Source: Bradyrhizobium nitroreducens
Lineage (GTDB): Bacteria; Pseudomonadota; Alphaproteobacteria; Rhizobiales; Xanthobacteraceae
Length of the DNA stretch: 64,000 bases
Direction of reading: 5' to 3'
Assembly: GCF_002776695.1 (NCBI RefSeq)
Contig: NZ_LFJC01000003.1
Location: 2,024,487-2,088,486, forward strand
Position 1 is the stretch's first letter; every line of letters begins with the position of its first letter. The notes below the pieces were generated by a model that searched no databases, had not been told where the DNA came from, and worked only from the letters and a program-made list of their open reading frames with translations. The translations under genes and the position numbers were made by a program. Shown here in pieces: positions 44,366 through 53,795 of this stretch.

Positions 44366-45235
44366 TTAATCCGTCTCGATCGGCAGCGTCGGGTCCCTCG
44401 CCCACTCGCCCATGGAGGCATCGTAGAGCGTCAGCCTGTCGTAGCCGAGCTGGGCCAGCAGGAACAGGTCGATCGTCGCCGAGATGCCGCCGCCGCAATA
44501 GAGAATCACATTCTTGTCGCGCGTGACGCCTGCAGCAGTGAACTTGGCTTCGGCGTCGGCAAGCGTCGTCAGGGTCTTGTCGGCGTTCACGAGCGTTGCG
44601 GCTGACACGTTGACGCTGCCGGGAACGCGGCCCGGCCGGCCGTAGCGGCTCGGCTCGAGGCCGCGATGAAACTGCGGCCCGAGCGCGTTGACGATGACGG
44701 TTGCGGGATCGCCGATACGGGCCGCCACGGCGGTCTTGTCGACGAAGAGGCCGGCGCGCGGCGCGGCCCTGAAGGTCGTCGCCGGATATCCCTTCGGTGC
44801 GCCCATCTCGATCGGTCGCCCCTCCTCCTTCCACTTGTCGAGACCGCCATCGAGCACACGGGCATCGACGCCGAGCGCGCGCAGCATCCACCAGAACCGC
44901 GTCGACCACATCATGGTGCCGATGCTGTAGAGCACGATGGTCTTGCTCGCATCGAGGCCGTGACGACCAAAGGCGGCTTCGAGCTGGGCAACGTCGGGCA
45001 TCATGAAGAACTGCGGCGACGAGACGTCGGAGAACTCGCCCTGCAGATCGAGGAAATCGGCACCCGGAATGTGGCCGGCCACGAAGGTCTTGTCGCCGGG
45101 CACGGCACGATACGGCACGTCGCTGCCGGGTGGGACCGGCTCGTTGTACGTGGTGCAGTCATAGAGGCGGAGATTGGGATCGCCGAGCATGGCGGCAAGC
45201 TGCCCGGTGGTGATGAGGGGTGACGGTTGGGACAT
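44366..45235 (-). CDS. sseA: Thiosulfate/3-mercaptopyruvate sulfurtransferase (tandem rhodanese)
   Basis: 289 residues from the ATG at 45235 (MSQPSPLITTGQLA); the frame is open to 45325 but that part overlaps repeat DNA. Two rhodanese domains: the N-terminal one is inactive (YSIGTMMWSTRFWW), the C-terminal one has the active-site loop ILYCGGGISATID with the persulfide Cys. CGGGIS differs from both CRKGVT (thiosulfate type) and CG-GVT (mercaptopyruvate type), being closer to the latter. Transfers sulfane sulfur to thiols or cyanide. Confidence 0.88.
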   Translation of the reverse strand: MSQPSPLITTGQLAAMLGDPNLRLYDCTTYNEPVPPGSDVPYRAVPGDKTFVAGHIPGADFLDLQGEFSDVSSPQFFMMPDVAQLEAAFGRHGLDASKTIVLYSIGTMMWSTRFWWMLRALGVDARVLDGGLDKWKEEGRPIEMGAPKGYPATTFRAAPRAGLFVDKTAVAARIGDPATVIVNALGPQFHRGLEPSRYGRPGRVPGSVNVSAATLVNADKTLTTLADAEAKFTAAGVTRDKNVILYCGGGISATIDLFLLAQLGYDRLTLYDASMGEWARDPTLPIETD

Positions 45236-45370
45236 AATCGCCTCGCGTTGCGGAGCCGTAGCCCGGGTGAGCGTAGCGAAACCCGGGAATCGCTCAAGCG
45301 AACCCCCGCATATTGCTACGCTCATGCGGGCTAAGGTCTACGCTTGCAAGCGAGCACTCAGAACTCAATC

Positions 45371-45513
45371 CGTCACCCTGAGGTGGCCGCTCCTTCAGCG
45401 GCCCTCGAAGGGCGACAGCCCGGCCCTCTCCGCGTGGTTACAGCGCGGCCGTGCATCCTTCGAGGCTCTCCACGGGACGCGTTGCGTCCCGTGCCTCGCA
45501 CCTCAGGATGACG
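45371..45513. repeat. Dispersed intergenic repeat with inverted ends
   Basis: CGTCACCCTGAGGTG at the left and CACCTCAGGATGACG at the right are near-perfect inverted ends. Inside are two smaller hairpins, including GGGACGCGTTGCGTCCC. It fills the gap between the sulfurtransferase and dihydroorotase genes. Confidence 0.65.
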
Positions 45514-45533
45514 GATCGAGCGAACCACTGCCC

Positions 45534-46868
45534 CTATTGCTTCAGCGTCTCCAGAAACCGCACCGCTTCGCCCTGCGCGGGCGTGACCAGCTCGCCCTGC
45601 CACATCACGCGGCGGCCGCGGATGAAGGTGCCGACCGGCCAGCCGGTGACGCGCACGCCGTCGTAAGGAGTCCAGCCGGCCTTCGACGCCACCCAATCGT
45701 TGGTGATGGTCTCGCTGCGCTTGAGATCGACGATGGTGAAATCGGCGTCATAGCCCGCAGCAATGCGGCCCTTGCAGGCCATGTTGTAGAGGCGCGCGGG
45801 GCCGGCGCTGGTGAGGTCGACGAACCTTGCCAGCGACAGCCGGCCGGCATTGACGTGATCGAGCATCAGGGGCACCAGCGTCTGCACGCCGGTCATGCCG
45901 GAGGGCGAGGCCGGATAGGTCTTCTGCTTTTCTTCCAGCGTATGCGGGGCGTGGTCGGAGCCGAGCACGTCGATGATGCCCTGCTCGATGCCGCGCCAGA
46001 TGCCGGCACGGTGATCGGCACCGCGCACCGGCGGGTTCATCTGCGCCAGCGTGCCGAGCTGCTCGTAGCATTCGGGCGCGACCAGCGTCAGATGATGCGG
46101 CGTCGCCTCGCAGGAGGCGACGTCCTTGTGGTCGCGCAGGAACCCGATCTCTTCCTTGGTCGAGATGTGCAGCACGTGGATGCGCTTGCCGGTCTCGTGC
46201 GCGAGCTTGACCAGGCGCTGCGTCGCCATCAGCGCCGCGGTCTCGTCGCGCCAGACCGGATGCGAGCGGGCATCGCCCTCGATGCGCAGCGGCTTGCGGT
46301 CGTTGAGGCGGTATTCGTCCTCGGCGTGGAATGCGGCGCGGCGGTTGATGACCTGGAAGATGCGGCGCAGGCTGTCGTCGTCCTCCACCAGCAGCGCGCC
46401 GGTCGAGGAACCGATGAACACCTTGACGCCCGCGCAGCCCGGCGCGCGCTCCAGCACCGGCAGATCCTGCACGTTCTCACGGGTGCCGCCGATGAAGAAG
46501 GCGAAATCGCAATGCATGCGGTGATGGGCGCGCTTCACCTTGTCGGTGAACTCGGTCTCCGTCACCGTCAGCGGCGCAGTGTTCGGCATCTCGAACACGG
46601 CGGTGACGCCACCCATCACGGCGCTACGCGAGCCGGTCTCGAGGTCTTCCTTGTGCTCCAGCCCGGGCTCGCGGAAATGCACCTGCGTGTCCATCACGCC
46701 GGGCAGGATGTGCAGGCCCTTGCAGTCGATCACCTCGGCCGCGCTGCCTTGCGAGAGCGGGCCCAGCTCGGCGATGCGGCCATTGGCGATGCCGATATCG
46801 CGAACATTCTCGCCGTCCTGGTTGACGACGGTGCCGTTCTTGAGGATCACATCGAAGCGCTGGGTCAT
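45534..46868 (-). CDS. pyrC: Dihydroorotase (class I amidohydrolase)
   Basis: 444 residues, the long class I form. Metal-binding motif DTQVHFREPG, the carboxylated Lys expected in CAGVKVFIGSSTG, then HAEDEYRL, HVLHIST, and the catalytic Asp in VLGSDHAPHTLEEK. It closes carbamoyl-aspartate to dihydroorotate in pyrimidine synthesis. It is not beside pyrB or other pyr genes here. The next gene upstream is divergent. Confidence 0.93.
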   Translation of the reverse strand: MTQRFDVILKNGTVVNQDGENVRDIGIANGRIAELGPLSQGSAAEVIDCKGLHILPGVMDTQVHFREPGLEHKEDLETGSRSAVMGGVTAVFEMPNTAPLTVTETEFTDKVKRAHHRMHCDFAFFIGGTRENVQDLPVLERAPGCAGVKVFIGSSTGALLVEDDDSLRRIFQVINRRAAFHAEDEYRLNDRKPLRIEGDARSHPVWRDETAALMATQRLVKLAHETGKRIHVLHISTKEEIGFLRDHKDVASCEATPHHLTLVAPECYEQLGTLAQMNPPVRGADHRAGIWRGIEQGIIDVLGSDHAPHTLEEKQKTYPASPSGMTGVQTLVPLMLDHVNAGRLSLARFVDLTSAGPARLYNMACKGRIAAGYDADFTIVDLKRSETITNDWVASKAGWTPYDGVRVTGWPVGTFIRGRRVMWQGELVTPAQGEAVRFLETLKQ

Positions 46869-46969
46869 GGCTGAGGGCCTCTCTCATCCCCAAGCGCAGG
46901 GCTCGAGGTCTTGTCGTTTAAGCCTCGCGGGCTTACGTTCCGCAGCACCATGTCGCAAGAGATTTTCGC

Positions 46970-47845
46970 ATGAAATCAGCGTTTCTTCCCGACCGGGGCG
47001 TCGTCAAGGTCGCGGGCGAGGATGCGCGCAACTTCCTCAACGGCCTCGTCACGACCGACGTCGACAGGCTGAAGCCGGGCCTGGGGCGATTCGGCGCGCT
47101 GCTGACGCCGCAGGGCAAGATCATCGTGGATTTCCTGATCACCGAGGCGCCGGCCGGCCATGGCGGCGGGTTCCTGATCGACTGCCCGAAAGCGCTGGCA
47201 GAGGGCCTCGCCACCAAGCTGAAATTCTACAAGCTGCGTGCCAAGGTCACCGTGGAAAACCTCGATCTCGGCGTGCTCGCGGCCTGGGACGGCCAGCCTG
47301 CGGCGCAGACCGACCTTGCCTTCGCCGACCCGCGCAACGAAGCGCTCGGCATCCGCATCCTGATCCCGGAGGACCTCAAGCAGAAGCTGTCCGATCTCAT
47401 CGGCGCCGACCTGGTCGATGCGGCGGACTACGAGGCGCACCGGATCGCGCTCGGCGTGCCGCGCGGCGGGCTCGATTTCATGTACAACGATGCGTTCCCG
47501 CACGAGACCAACATGGACCGCCTCGCCGGCGTCGATTTCGACAAGGGCTGCTATGTCGGCCAGGAGGTCGTCTCGCGCATGCAACATCGCGGCACCGCGC
47601 GCACGCGCAGCGTCAAGGTGCTGCTTGACGACTTCTCGCCGGAGGCCGGTGTCAGTGTCATGGCCGGCGACAAATCCGTCGGAACCATGGGCTCGTCGGC
47701 GCAGGGCAAGGGCATTGCCCTGGTGCGCATCGACCGTGTCGCAGAGGCGCTCGATGCCGGCCAGCCTCTCACCGCCGGCGGCCTCGCGTTGCGCCTGGCA
47801 GATCCTGACGTTGTCCGTATCCCTGCGAAACAGCCCACCGCATGA
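46970..47845 (+). CDS. ygfZ: Folate-binding protein YgfZ
   Basis: 291 residues of the GcvT-like fold. The defining motif K-G-C-Y-x-G-Q-E is present (DKGCYVGQEVVSRMQHRG), with its essential Cys. LLTPQGKIIVDFLI and the N-terminal VAGEDARNFLNGLVTTDV also fit. YgfZ helps build or repair some Fe-S enzymes using tetrahydrofolate. It overlaps tag by 4 bp and the set ygfZ-tag-HD is tightly packed. Confidence 0.94.
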   Translation: MKSAFLPDRGVVKVAGEDARNFLNGLVTTDVDRLKPGLGRFGALLTPQGKIIVDFLITEAPAGHGGGFLIDCPKALAEGLATKLKFYKLRAKVTVENLDLGVLAAWDGQPAAQTDLAFADPRNEALGIRILIPEDLKQKLSDLIGADLVDAADYEAHRIALGVPRGGLDFMYNDAFPHETNMDRLAGVDFDKGCYVGQEVVSRMQHRGTARTRSVKVLLDDFSPEAGVSVMAGDKSVGTMGSSAQGKGIALVRIDRVAEALDAGQPLTAGGLALRLADPDVVRIPAKQPTA

Positions 47846-48468
47846 GCCGAGCTCCCCGCCTGCATCCCGACGGAAAGACCCGCTGCCCCTGGCCGGGCGA
47901 TGACCCCCTCTATGTCGCCTATCACGACACCGAATGGGGCGTGCCGGAATATGACGACCGCGCGCTGTACGAGAAGCTGATCCTCGACGGTTTCCAGGCC
48001 GGCCTGTCCTGGATCACCATCCTGCGCAAGCGCGACAATTTCCGCAAAGCTTTCGACGATTTCCGGCCGGAGAAGATCGCGCGCTACACCGACAAGAAGG
48101 TGCACGCGCTGATGAACGACGCCGGGATCGTGCGCAACCGCGCCAAGATCGACGGCACGATCCTCAGCGCCAGATCCTATCTCGACATCATGGAGAAAGG
48201 TCCGGGCTTCTCGAAGCTGCTGTGGGACTTCATGGGCGGCAAGCCCAAGGTCAACCATTTCAAGACCAGCGCGAGCGTACCGGCCTCGACGCCGCTGTCG
48301 GTGCAGATCTCCAAGGAGCTGTCCTCGCGCGGCTTCAAGTTCGTCGGCCCGACCATCGTCTACGCCTTCATGCAGGCGACCGGCATGGTCAACGACCATC
48401 TGGTCGACTGCCACTGCCACGCAAGCTGCAGCAAGCTGCAGCGCAAGCCGCGCCTCAAGGCCAAATGA
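47842..48468 (+). CDS. tag: DNA-3-methyladenine glycosylase I
   Basis: 208 residues. RCPWPGDDPLYVAYHDTEWGVPEYDDRALYEKLILDGFQAGLSWITILRKR is the conserved Tag core (Glu and Trp of the base pocket), with KFVGPTIVYAFMQATGMVNDHLVDCHCH holding the zinc Cys/His near the end. It excises 3-methyladenine in base excision repair. ATGA overlap at both ends. Confidence 0.95.
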   Translation: MSRAPRLHPDGKTRCPWPGDDPLYVAYHDTEWGVPEYDDRALYEKLILDGFQAGLSWITILRKRDNFRKAFDDFRPEKIARYTDKKVHALMNDAGIVRNRAKIDGTILSARSYLDIMEKGPGFSKLLWDFMGGKPKVNHFKTSASVPASTPLSVQISKELSSRGFKFVGPTIVYAFMQATGMVNDHLVDCHCHASCSKLQRKPRLKAK

Positions 48469-49079
48469 GCGCGAAGAAAACGGCACGCGGCGCGGAATCC
48501 CGCGCCTGGCAGCGCATGCTGTCGGGCCGTCGGCTCGATCTGCTCGACCCCTCCCCGCTCGATGTCGAGATCGCCGACATCGCGCATGGGCTGGCGCGCG
48601 TGGCGCGCTGGAACGGCCAGACCGTCGGCGCGCATATCTTCTCGGTCGCGCAGCACACCCTGCTGGTGGAGACCGTGCTGCGGCACGAAATGCCGCGCGT
48701 GGACCAGCGCATGCGGCTCGCAGCCCTGCTGCACGATGCACCGGAATATGTGATCGGCGACATGATCTCGCCGTTCAAGGCCGTGCTCGACGGCCATTAC
48801 AAGGCGGTCGAAAAGCGCCTGCTCGGCGCCATCCATATCCGTTTCGGGTTGCCGCCGGTCTTGCCGGAGGAGATCACGCAAGCCATCAAGGCCGCCGACC
48901 GCGGTGCAGCCTACCTCGAGGCGACCGAGCTTGCCGGCTTCAGCGCGGCCGAAGCCAAGCGCCTGTTCGGCAAGGATCCCGGCCTCTCCGACAGCGTCCG
49001 GCGCGACTATCTCACGTCCTGGACCGCGGCGCGGGCGGAGAAGCAGTTTCTGGAGCGGTTTGACGCGGTGTTCGCGTGA
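48465..49079 (+). CDS. HD-domain phosphohydrolase (YfbR-like)
   Basis: 204 residues from the ATG at 48465, which overlaps the tag stop; longer frames run into tag. His/Asp pattern: VGAHIFSVAQHTLLVE, ALLHDAPEYVIGDMISPFK, and a later Asp in AIKAADRGAAYLEA. This is the HD fold of YfbR-type 5'-deoxynucleotidases, but the exact nucleotide is not known. Probably in an operon with ygfZ and tag. Confidence 0.9.
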   Translation: MSAKKTARGAESRAWQRMLSGRRLDLLDPSPLDVEIADIAHGLARVARWNGQTVGAHIFSVAQHTLLVETVLRHEMPRVDQRMRLAALLHDAPEYVIGDMISPFKAVLDGHYKAVEKRLLGAIHIRFGLPPVLPEEITQAIKAADRGAAYLEATELAGFSAAEAKRLFGKDPGLSDSVRRDYLTSWTAARAEKQFLERFDAVFA

Positions 49080-49214
49080 GCCTGGTTCGTGAGACGGTGA
49101 GGCCTCGCACTCCGCTGTCGTCCCTGCGAAAGCAGGGATCCATACCCACAGGGAGCGATTGCGACCCGAGCCTGTAACTCCGAGTTTTCGTCAAATCCCT
49201 TCCCGTGGATATGG

Positions 49215-49255
49215 GTCCCGGATCGGCGCGCGCTTGTGGCGCGCTTGTCCGGGAC
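49215..49255. repeat. 41-bp dispersed palindromic repeat, copy 2
   Basis: GTCCCGGATCGGCGCGCGC to TCCGGGAC; 39 of 41 bases match 38217-38257. It lies in the 237-bp gap 49080-49316, which otherwise shows nothing. Confidence 0.75.
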
Positions 49256-49316
49256 GACGAAGTGGTAGCTTTGCCCACCCGACGGGGCGCGGCTATAATC
49301 AAGAAAAAGGTTCGCC

Positions 49317-49823
49317 ATGATCCACGTCTGTTCCCTCGCCGCGCTCCCCGAAACCGTCCGCCTCACCAGGGCCAGCCATGTGCTGACCGTGATGGCCAAT
49401 GTCGAGCAGGTGGCGCGGCCGGTCTCGGTGCTCCCCGCCAATCATCTCAAGGTCTCGATGGACGACATCACCGAGGAGATGGATGGTTTCACCGCACCGT
49501 CCGAGACGCATATCGATCAGGTGCTGAATTTCGTGCGCGGCTGGGACCGCAGCGCACCGCTGGTGGTGCATTGCTATGCCGGCATCAGCCGCTCCACCGC
49601 GAGCGCGTTCGCGGCGGTCTGCGCGCTCAATCCCAACCGCGACGAGCTCGAGATCGCCAGAAAGATCCGCGCAGCCTCGCCGATCGCCTCGCCGAACCGG
49701 CGCATCGTCGGCCTCGCCGACCGTGCGCTGGGGCGCAACGGCCGCATGCTGCGCGCGCTCGACGAGATCGGTCCGGGCGCGATGATGGTCGAGGGGCGCC
49801 CCTTCGTGATCGAGCTCGAATGA
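49317..49823 (+). CDS. Tyrosine phosphatase-family protein
   Basis: 168 residues. The P-loop HCYAGISRS (His85, Cys86, Arg92) is the HCX5R signature of Cys-based phosphatases, and SMDDITEEMDGFTAPSETHIDQVLNF supplies candidate general-acid Asp residues. Cytosolic, alphaproteobacterial family of unknown substrate. Good ribosome site. Stands alone between repeat-bearing gaps. Confidence 0.88.
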   Translation: MIHVCSLAALPETVRLTRASHVLTVMANVEQVARPVSVLPANHLKVSMDDITEEMDGFTAPSETHIDQVLNFVRGWDRSAPLVVHCYAGISRSTASAFAAVCALNPNRDELEIARKIRAASPIASPNRRIVGLADRALGRNGRMLRALDEIGPGAMMVEGRPFVIELE

Positions 49824-49861
49824 AGAGGGAGTCGAATGGCAGCCGCGACGAGACCGTGCCC

Positions 49862-49980
49862 CCCTCTCCCGCTTGCGGGAGAGGGTTGGGGAGAGGGTGT
49901 CTCCGCATTGGGACGCCCCCCTAGAGGAGAAAGCCCTCACCCGGCACTGCGCGCCGACCTCTCCCGCGAGCGGGAGAGGT
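49862..49980. repeat. Pair of perfect 11-bp hairpins (CTCTCCCGC family)
   Basis: CCCTCTCCCGC-TT-GCGGGAGAGGG at 49862-49885 and ACCTCTCCCGC-GA-GCGGGAGAGGT at 49957-49980. Two copies of one element in the gap before the NadQ-like gene; they could act as terminators for the phosphatase gene. Confidence 0.7.
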
Positions 49981-50053
49981 TACAGCGAGCCCGCGGAGAG
50001 ACCGCCGCAATCAGTCGGCATATTTCTTCCATAACAGTTTCGATCATTATCGC

Positions 50054-51022
50054 ATGAGCGAGACGCTGCTGACCCCGATCGAGATCGGCCTCACCGCTGC
50101 GATCGTTGCGATCGAGGGCCACGAGCCGCTGATCCTGACCGCGCGCGGCAGCGACGGGCTGGCCGGCCTGCCGTTCGGCCCGTTCGACGCGCTGGCGCAC
50201 CGCACCTTCGAGATCGGCCTGCGCGCCTGGGTCGAGGAGCAGGCCGGCTTGCGGCTCGGCTATGTCGAGCAGCTCTACACCTTCGGCGATCGCGGCCGTC
50301 ATGCCGAGGCCGGCGACACCGGGGCGCATATGGTGTCGATCGGCTATCTCGCACTGACGCGCGCGGTGGACGGCGAGCTTGCGGCCAACGCGGCGAGCTT
50401 CGCGCCATGGTATCGCTTCTTCCCCTGGGAAGACTGGCGCGAGGAACCGCCGGCGATCATCGCCCGCGACATCATTCCCGCGCTGACCGAGTGGGCCGCG
50501 GAGGAGACGCCGGAGACGACCCGTGCGCTGCCGCGCAAGGATCGTGTGCGGTTCTATTTCGGCCTCGACGGGGCGGCCTGGGACGAGGAGCGCGTGCTCG
50601 ACCGCTACGAGCTGCTGTACGAGGCCGGCCTGGTCGAGGAAGCGCGGCGCGACGGCCGCCCTGCGGCATTAGCGCGCAAGATGCTGCCCCCGCTCGGGAC
50701 CTCGATGCGGTTCGATCATCGCCGGATTCTCGCCACGGCGATCGCCCGGCTCCGCGCCAAACTGAAGTATCGTCCTGTGGTGTTTGAACTTTTGCCGCCC
50801 GAATTCACACTCACAGAACTGCAGCATACGGTGGAGGCGATCTCCGGCCGGCACCTGCACAAGCAGAATTTCCGCCGCCTGGTCGAAATGGAAGCCCTGG
50901 TCGAACCGACCGGGGTGATGTCGACACAGACGGGCGGACGGCCGGCGGCGCTCTACCGCTTCCGCCGCGACGTGCTTCAGGAGCGGCCCGCACCGGGCTT
51001 GCGCGTACGCTCCCGGCGCTAA
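50054..51022 (+). CDS. nadQ: NAD biosynthesis regulator, Nudix + winged-helix (NadQ-like)
   Basis: 322 residues. The N-terminal half is a degenerate Nudix fold (LTAAIVAIEGHEPLILTARG, GLRAWVEEQAGLRLGYVEQLYTFGD) lacking the catalytic REUxEE box, so it probably senses rather than hydrolyses. The C-terminal part (VFELLPPEFTLTELQHTVEAISGRHLHKQNFRRLVE, then GRPAALYRF) is the winged helix of NrtR-type regulators. Proteins of this kind are annotated 'NAD regulator' in Rhizobiales, from memory the NadQ group. The nadA gene at 63633 with twin palindromes is the likely target. Confidence 0.82.
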   Translation: MSETLLTPIEIGLTAAIVAIEGHEPLILTARGSDGLAGLPFGPFDALAHRTFEIGLRAWVEEQAGLRLGYVEQLYTFGDRGRHAEAGDTGAHMVSIGYLALTRAVDGELAANAASFAPWYRFFPWEDWREEPPAIIARDIIPALTEWAAEETPETTRALPRKDRVRFYFGLDGAAWDEERVLDRYELLYEAGLVEEARRDGRPAALARKMLPPLGTSMRFDHRRILATAIARLRAKLKYRPVVFELLPPEFTLTELQHTVEAISGRHLHKQNFRRLVEMEALVEPTGVMSTQTGGRPAALYRFRRDVLQERPAPGLRVRSRR

Positions 51023-51071
51023 CTCAAGATTTGCGTGATCGGCCCCTGCCTGTCGATCGCCTGGAGGCTTC

Positions 51072-53792
51072 ATGTTCGACGGCCCGTTTGACGTCTTCGC
51101 GCTGATCATCGCGATCATCGCCATCCTGATCGCCATCAAGGCCTCCAGCCAGGCAGCCGAGCTGCGGCGGCGCTTCAACACGCTCGAGGAGATGTTTTGC
51201 GCGCAACGGCGGCAGGTGCAACCGCCGCCGCCGCTGCCCGTACAGGCGCAGGTCGAGACGCCCACAACGGCGGCCACCGAGCCGCCGCCGCTTGCATCCG
51301 AGGCGGAAGCTGCGCCGCCTCCGCTCGTCACCGAAGAGCTTTCGCCGCCCCCGCTCGCAGCGGGCCCGCAGGCCGATGCCCCGCCACCGCTGCCCTCGCC
51401 CGCACCCGATATTCGCGAACCCGGCTTCGAGGAGCGGCTCGGCACGCGCTGGGTGGTGTGGATCGGCGGCCTTGCGCTCGCGCTCGGCGGCTTCTTCATG
51501 GTGCGCTATTCGATCGAGGCCGGCCTGCTCGGCCCCGGCGTGCGCGTCTTCCTGGGCGGCCTGTTCGCAGCCGCGCTGCTGGCAGCCGGCGAATGGACGC
51601 GGCGCAAGGAGAGCATCTCCAACATCGCCGCGCTGCCGATCGCCAACATCCCGGCGATCCTCACCGCGGCCGGAACGGCGGTGGCGTTCGCGACCATCTA
51701 TGCCGCCTATGCGCTCTACGGCTTCCTCGTGCCCGCAACGGCCTTCGTGCTGCTCGGCATCGTGGCCATGTGCACGCTCGCAGCCGCGCTGCTGCACGGA
51801 CCCGCGCTCGCCGGCCTCGGCGTGGTCGGCGCCTTCGTGACGCCGGTGCTCGTCTCCAGCGGCAAGCCGGACTACTGGGCGCTCTACATTTATCTCGCCG
51901 TCGTCACTGCCGCGAGCTTCGGCCTTGCCCGCATCCGGCTGTGGCGCTGGCTTGCGGTGACGACCATCGCCTTCGCCGTGCTCTGGCTGTTCCCGGGTCT
52001 CGACACCGAGCAGGTCCAGGTCGCGCCGCACGCCTTCCATGTCATCGCCGGCTTCGTGCTGGCCGCGCTCCTCGTCGTCTGCGGCTTCATGTTCGGCCCT
52101 GAAATCCAGGACGGCGAGATCGAGCCGATCTCCTCGGGCGCGCTCGGTGCCTATCTGTTCGGCGCGATGCTGATCGTGCTGTCGAGCGCGCATGCCGATC
52201 TGGCACTGATCGCGTTCGCGCTTCTCGTCGGCGCAACCCTCCTCGTCGCCTGGCGTGCATCTGCCGCCACCGGCGCCATCGGTGCGGCCGCAGCGACCGT
52301 CTTCGTCGTGTTCGCCGAATGGGCGGTGCGCGCCAACCCTGACATGCTGGTGCTGCCGGGCGGCCCCATAGCGGGAATCGGACCTGCCGCGACCGACAGC
52401 TCCGTCACGCTGCATCTGGTGACCGCGGCGATCTTCGCCGCGGGCTTCGGCATCGCCGGCTTCCTCGCGCAAGGCCGATCGAATTCGGCGATCATTCCGG
52501 TGGTGTGGTCGGTGGCAGGCGTCGCGACGCCGATCGCGATCCTGGTCGCGCTCTACGCGCGCATCGCCCATCTCGACCGCTCGATCCCGTTTGCGATCCT
52601 CGCTGTGCTGCTCGCCGCCGCCTTTGGCGCTGCGACCGAGGCGCTGACGCGCCGCGAGACCCGGCCGGGCATCATGATCTCCGCCGCTTTGTTCGCCACC
52701 GGCACGCTCGGCGCGCTGGCGCTGGCGCTGACCTTCGCGCTGGAGAAGGGCTGGCTGACGATCGCGCTGGCACTGATGTCGCTCGGCACCGCCTGGATCT
52801 CGCTGCAGCGGCCGATCCCGTTCCTGCGCTGGCTCGCCGCGATCTTCGCCGGCCTCGTCACCGCGCGCATCGCCTACGATCCGCGCATCGTCGGCGACGC
52901 CGTCGGCACCACGCCGATCTTCAACTGGCTGCTCTGGGGCTACGGCCTGCCGGCGGCATCGTTCTGGGCCGCGAGCCTGTTCCTGCGCCGCCGCGCCGAC
53001 GATGCGCCGCTGCGCATGGTCGAGACCGCCGCGATCCTGTTCACCGCACTGCTTGCTTTCATGGAGATCCGGCACTTTGCGACCGGCGGCGACATGATCT
53101 CACCGCCGTCGCTGCTCGAATTCGCGCTCCAGGTCTGCATCACGCTCGCAATGGCGATCGGGCTGGAGCGCCTGCGGCTGCACAGCCACAGCATCGTGCA
53201 CGATGTCGGCGCCATCGTGCTCACGGCGATCGGCGGGCTCATCAGCGTGATTGGCCTGCTGATCCTGGAGAACCCGCTGATCTGGCGCGTCGACGTCGGC
53301 GGCGCGGTGTTCAACCTGCTGCTGCTCGGCTACGCGCTGCCGGCGGTGCTGATGCTGCTATTGTCCTATGCGGTGGCCGGCTCGCGCGGCAAGGCCTACG
53401 CCAACACCATCGCCGGCGGCGCACTCGTGTTCGCGCTCGCCTATGTCACGCTGGAGATCCGCCGCTTCTATCACGGTCCGATCCTCTCGACCGGTCCGAC
53501 GACGGGCGCCGAGCAATACACCTATTCGATCGGCTGGCTCGGCTTCGGCGTGGTACTGCTGGGCGTCGGCATTCTCGTCAACTCGGAGCGCGCGCGGCTG
53601 GCCTCGGCCGCCGTCATCGCCCTGACGATCCTCAAGGCCTTCGTCATCGACATGTCGACGCTGACCGGCGTCTACCGGGCACTGTCGTTCATGGGCCTCG
53701 GCATCGTGCTGGTCGCGATCGGCTGGCTCTACCAGCGCATCCTGTTCCGGCGGCAGGTCGCGCCGCCGCCGGCTCCGCAATCGGGAAGTTGA
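51072..53792 (+). CDS. DUF2339 multi-spanning membrane protein
   Basis: 906 residues. An N-terminal helix (DVFALIIAIIAILIAIKA), a short coiled segment and a Pro-rich linker (about 50-115) precede EERLGTRWVVWIGGLALALGGFFMVRYSIEAGLLGPGVR, the DUF2339 signature. About twenty further membrane helices follow to the end. Function unknown. Start has GGAGG upstream. The long antisense frame is an artefact of GC-rich codons. It converges with the first chemoreceptor gene, 3 bp apart. Confidence 0.93.
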   Translation: MFDGPFDVFALIIAIIAILIAIKASSQAAELRRRFNTLEEMFCAQRRQVQPPPPLPVQAQVETPTTAATEPPPLASEAEAAPPPLVTEELSPPPLAAGPQADAPPPLPSPAPDIREPGFEERLGTRWVVWIGGLALALGGFFMVRYSIEAGLLGPGVRVFLGGLFAAALLAAGEWTRRKESISNIAALPIANIPAILTAAGTAVAFATIYAAYALYGFLVPATAFVLLGIVAMCTLAAALLHGPALAGLGVVGAFVTPVLVSSGKPDYWALYIYLAVVTAASFGLARIRLWRWLAVTTIAFAVLWLFPGLDTEQVQVAPHAFHVIAGFVLAALLVVCGFMFGPEIQDGEIEPISSGALGAYLFGAMLIVLSSAHADLALIAFALLVGATLLVAWRASAATGAIGAAAATVFVVFAEWAVRANPDMLVLPGGPIAGIGPAATDSSVTLHLVTAAIFAAGFGIAGFLAQGRSNSAIIPVVWSVAGVATPIAILVALYARIAHLDRSIPFAILAVLLAAAFGAATEALTRRETRPGIMISAALFATGTLGALALALTFALEKGWLTIALALMSLGTAWISLQRPIPFLRWLAAIFAGLVTARIAYDPRIVGDAVGTTPIFNWLLWGYGLPAASFWAASLFLRRRADDAPLRMVETAAILFTALLAFMEIRHFATGGDMISPPSLLEFALQVCITLAMAIGLERLRLHSHSIVHDVGAIVLTAIGGLISVIGLLILENPLIWRVDVGGAVFNLLLLGYALPAVLMLLLSYAVAGSRGKAYANTIAGGALVFALAYVTLEIRRFYHGPILSTGPTTGAEQYTYSIGWLGFGVVLLGVGILVNSERARLASAAVIALTILKAFVIDMSTLTGVYRALSFMGLGIVLVAIGWLYQRILFRRQVAPPPAPQSGS

Positions 53793-53795
53793 AGA

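Noticed and set aside
51024..53075. 683-codon antisense frame opposite the DUF2339 gene
   Set aside because: Arg/Gly/Asp/His-rich composition is typical of the antisense of GC-rich genes; the plus strand encodes a clear membrane protein.
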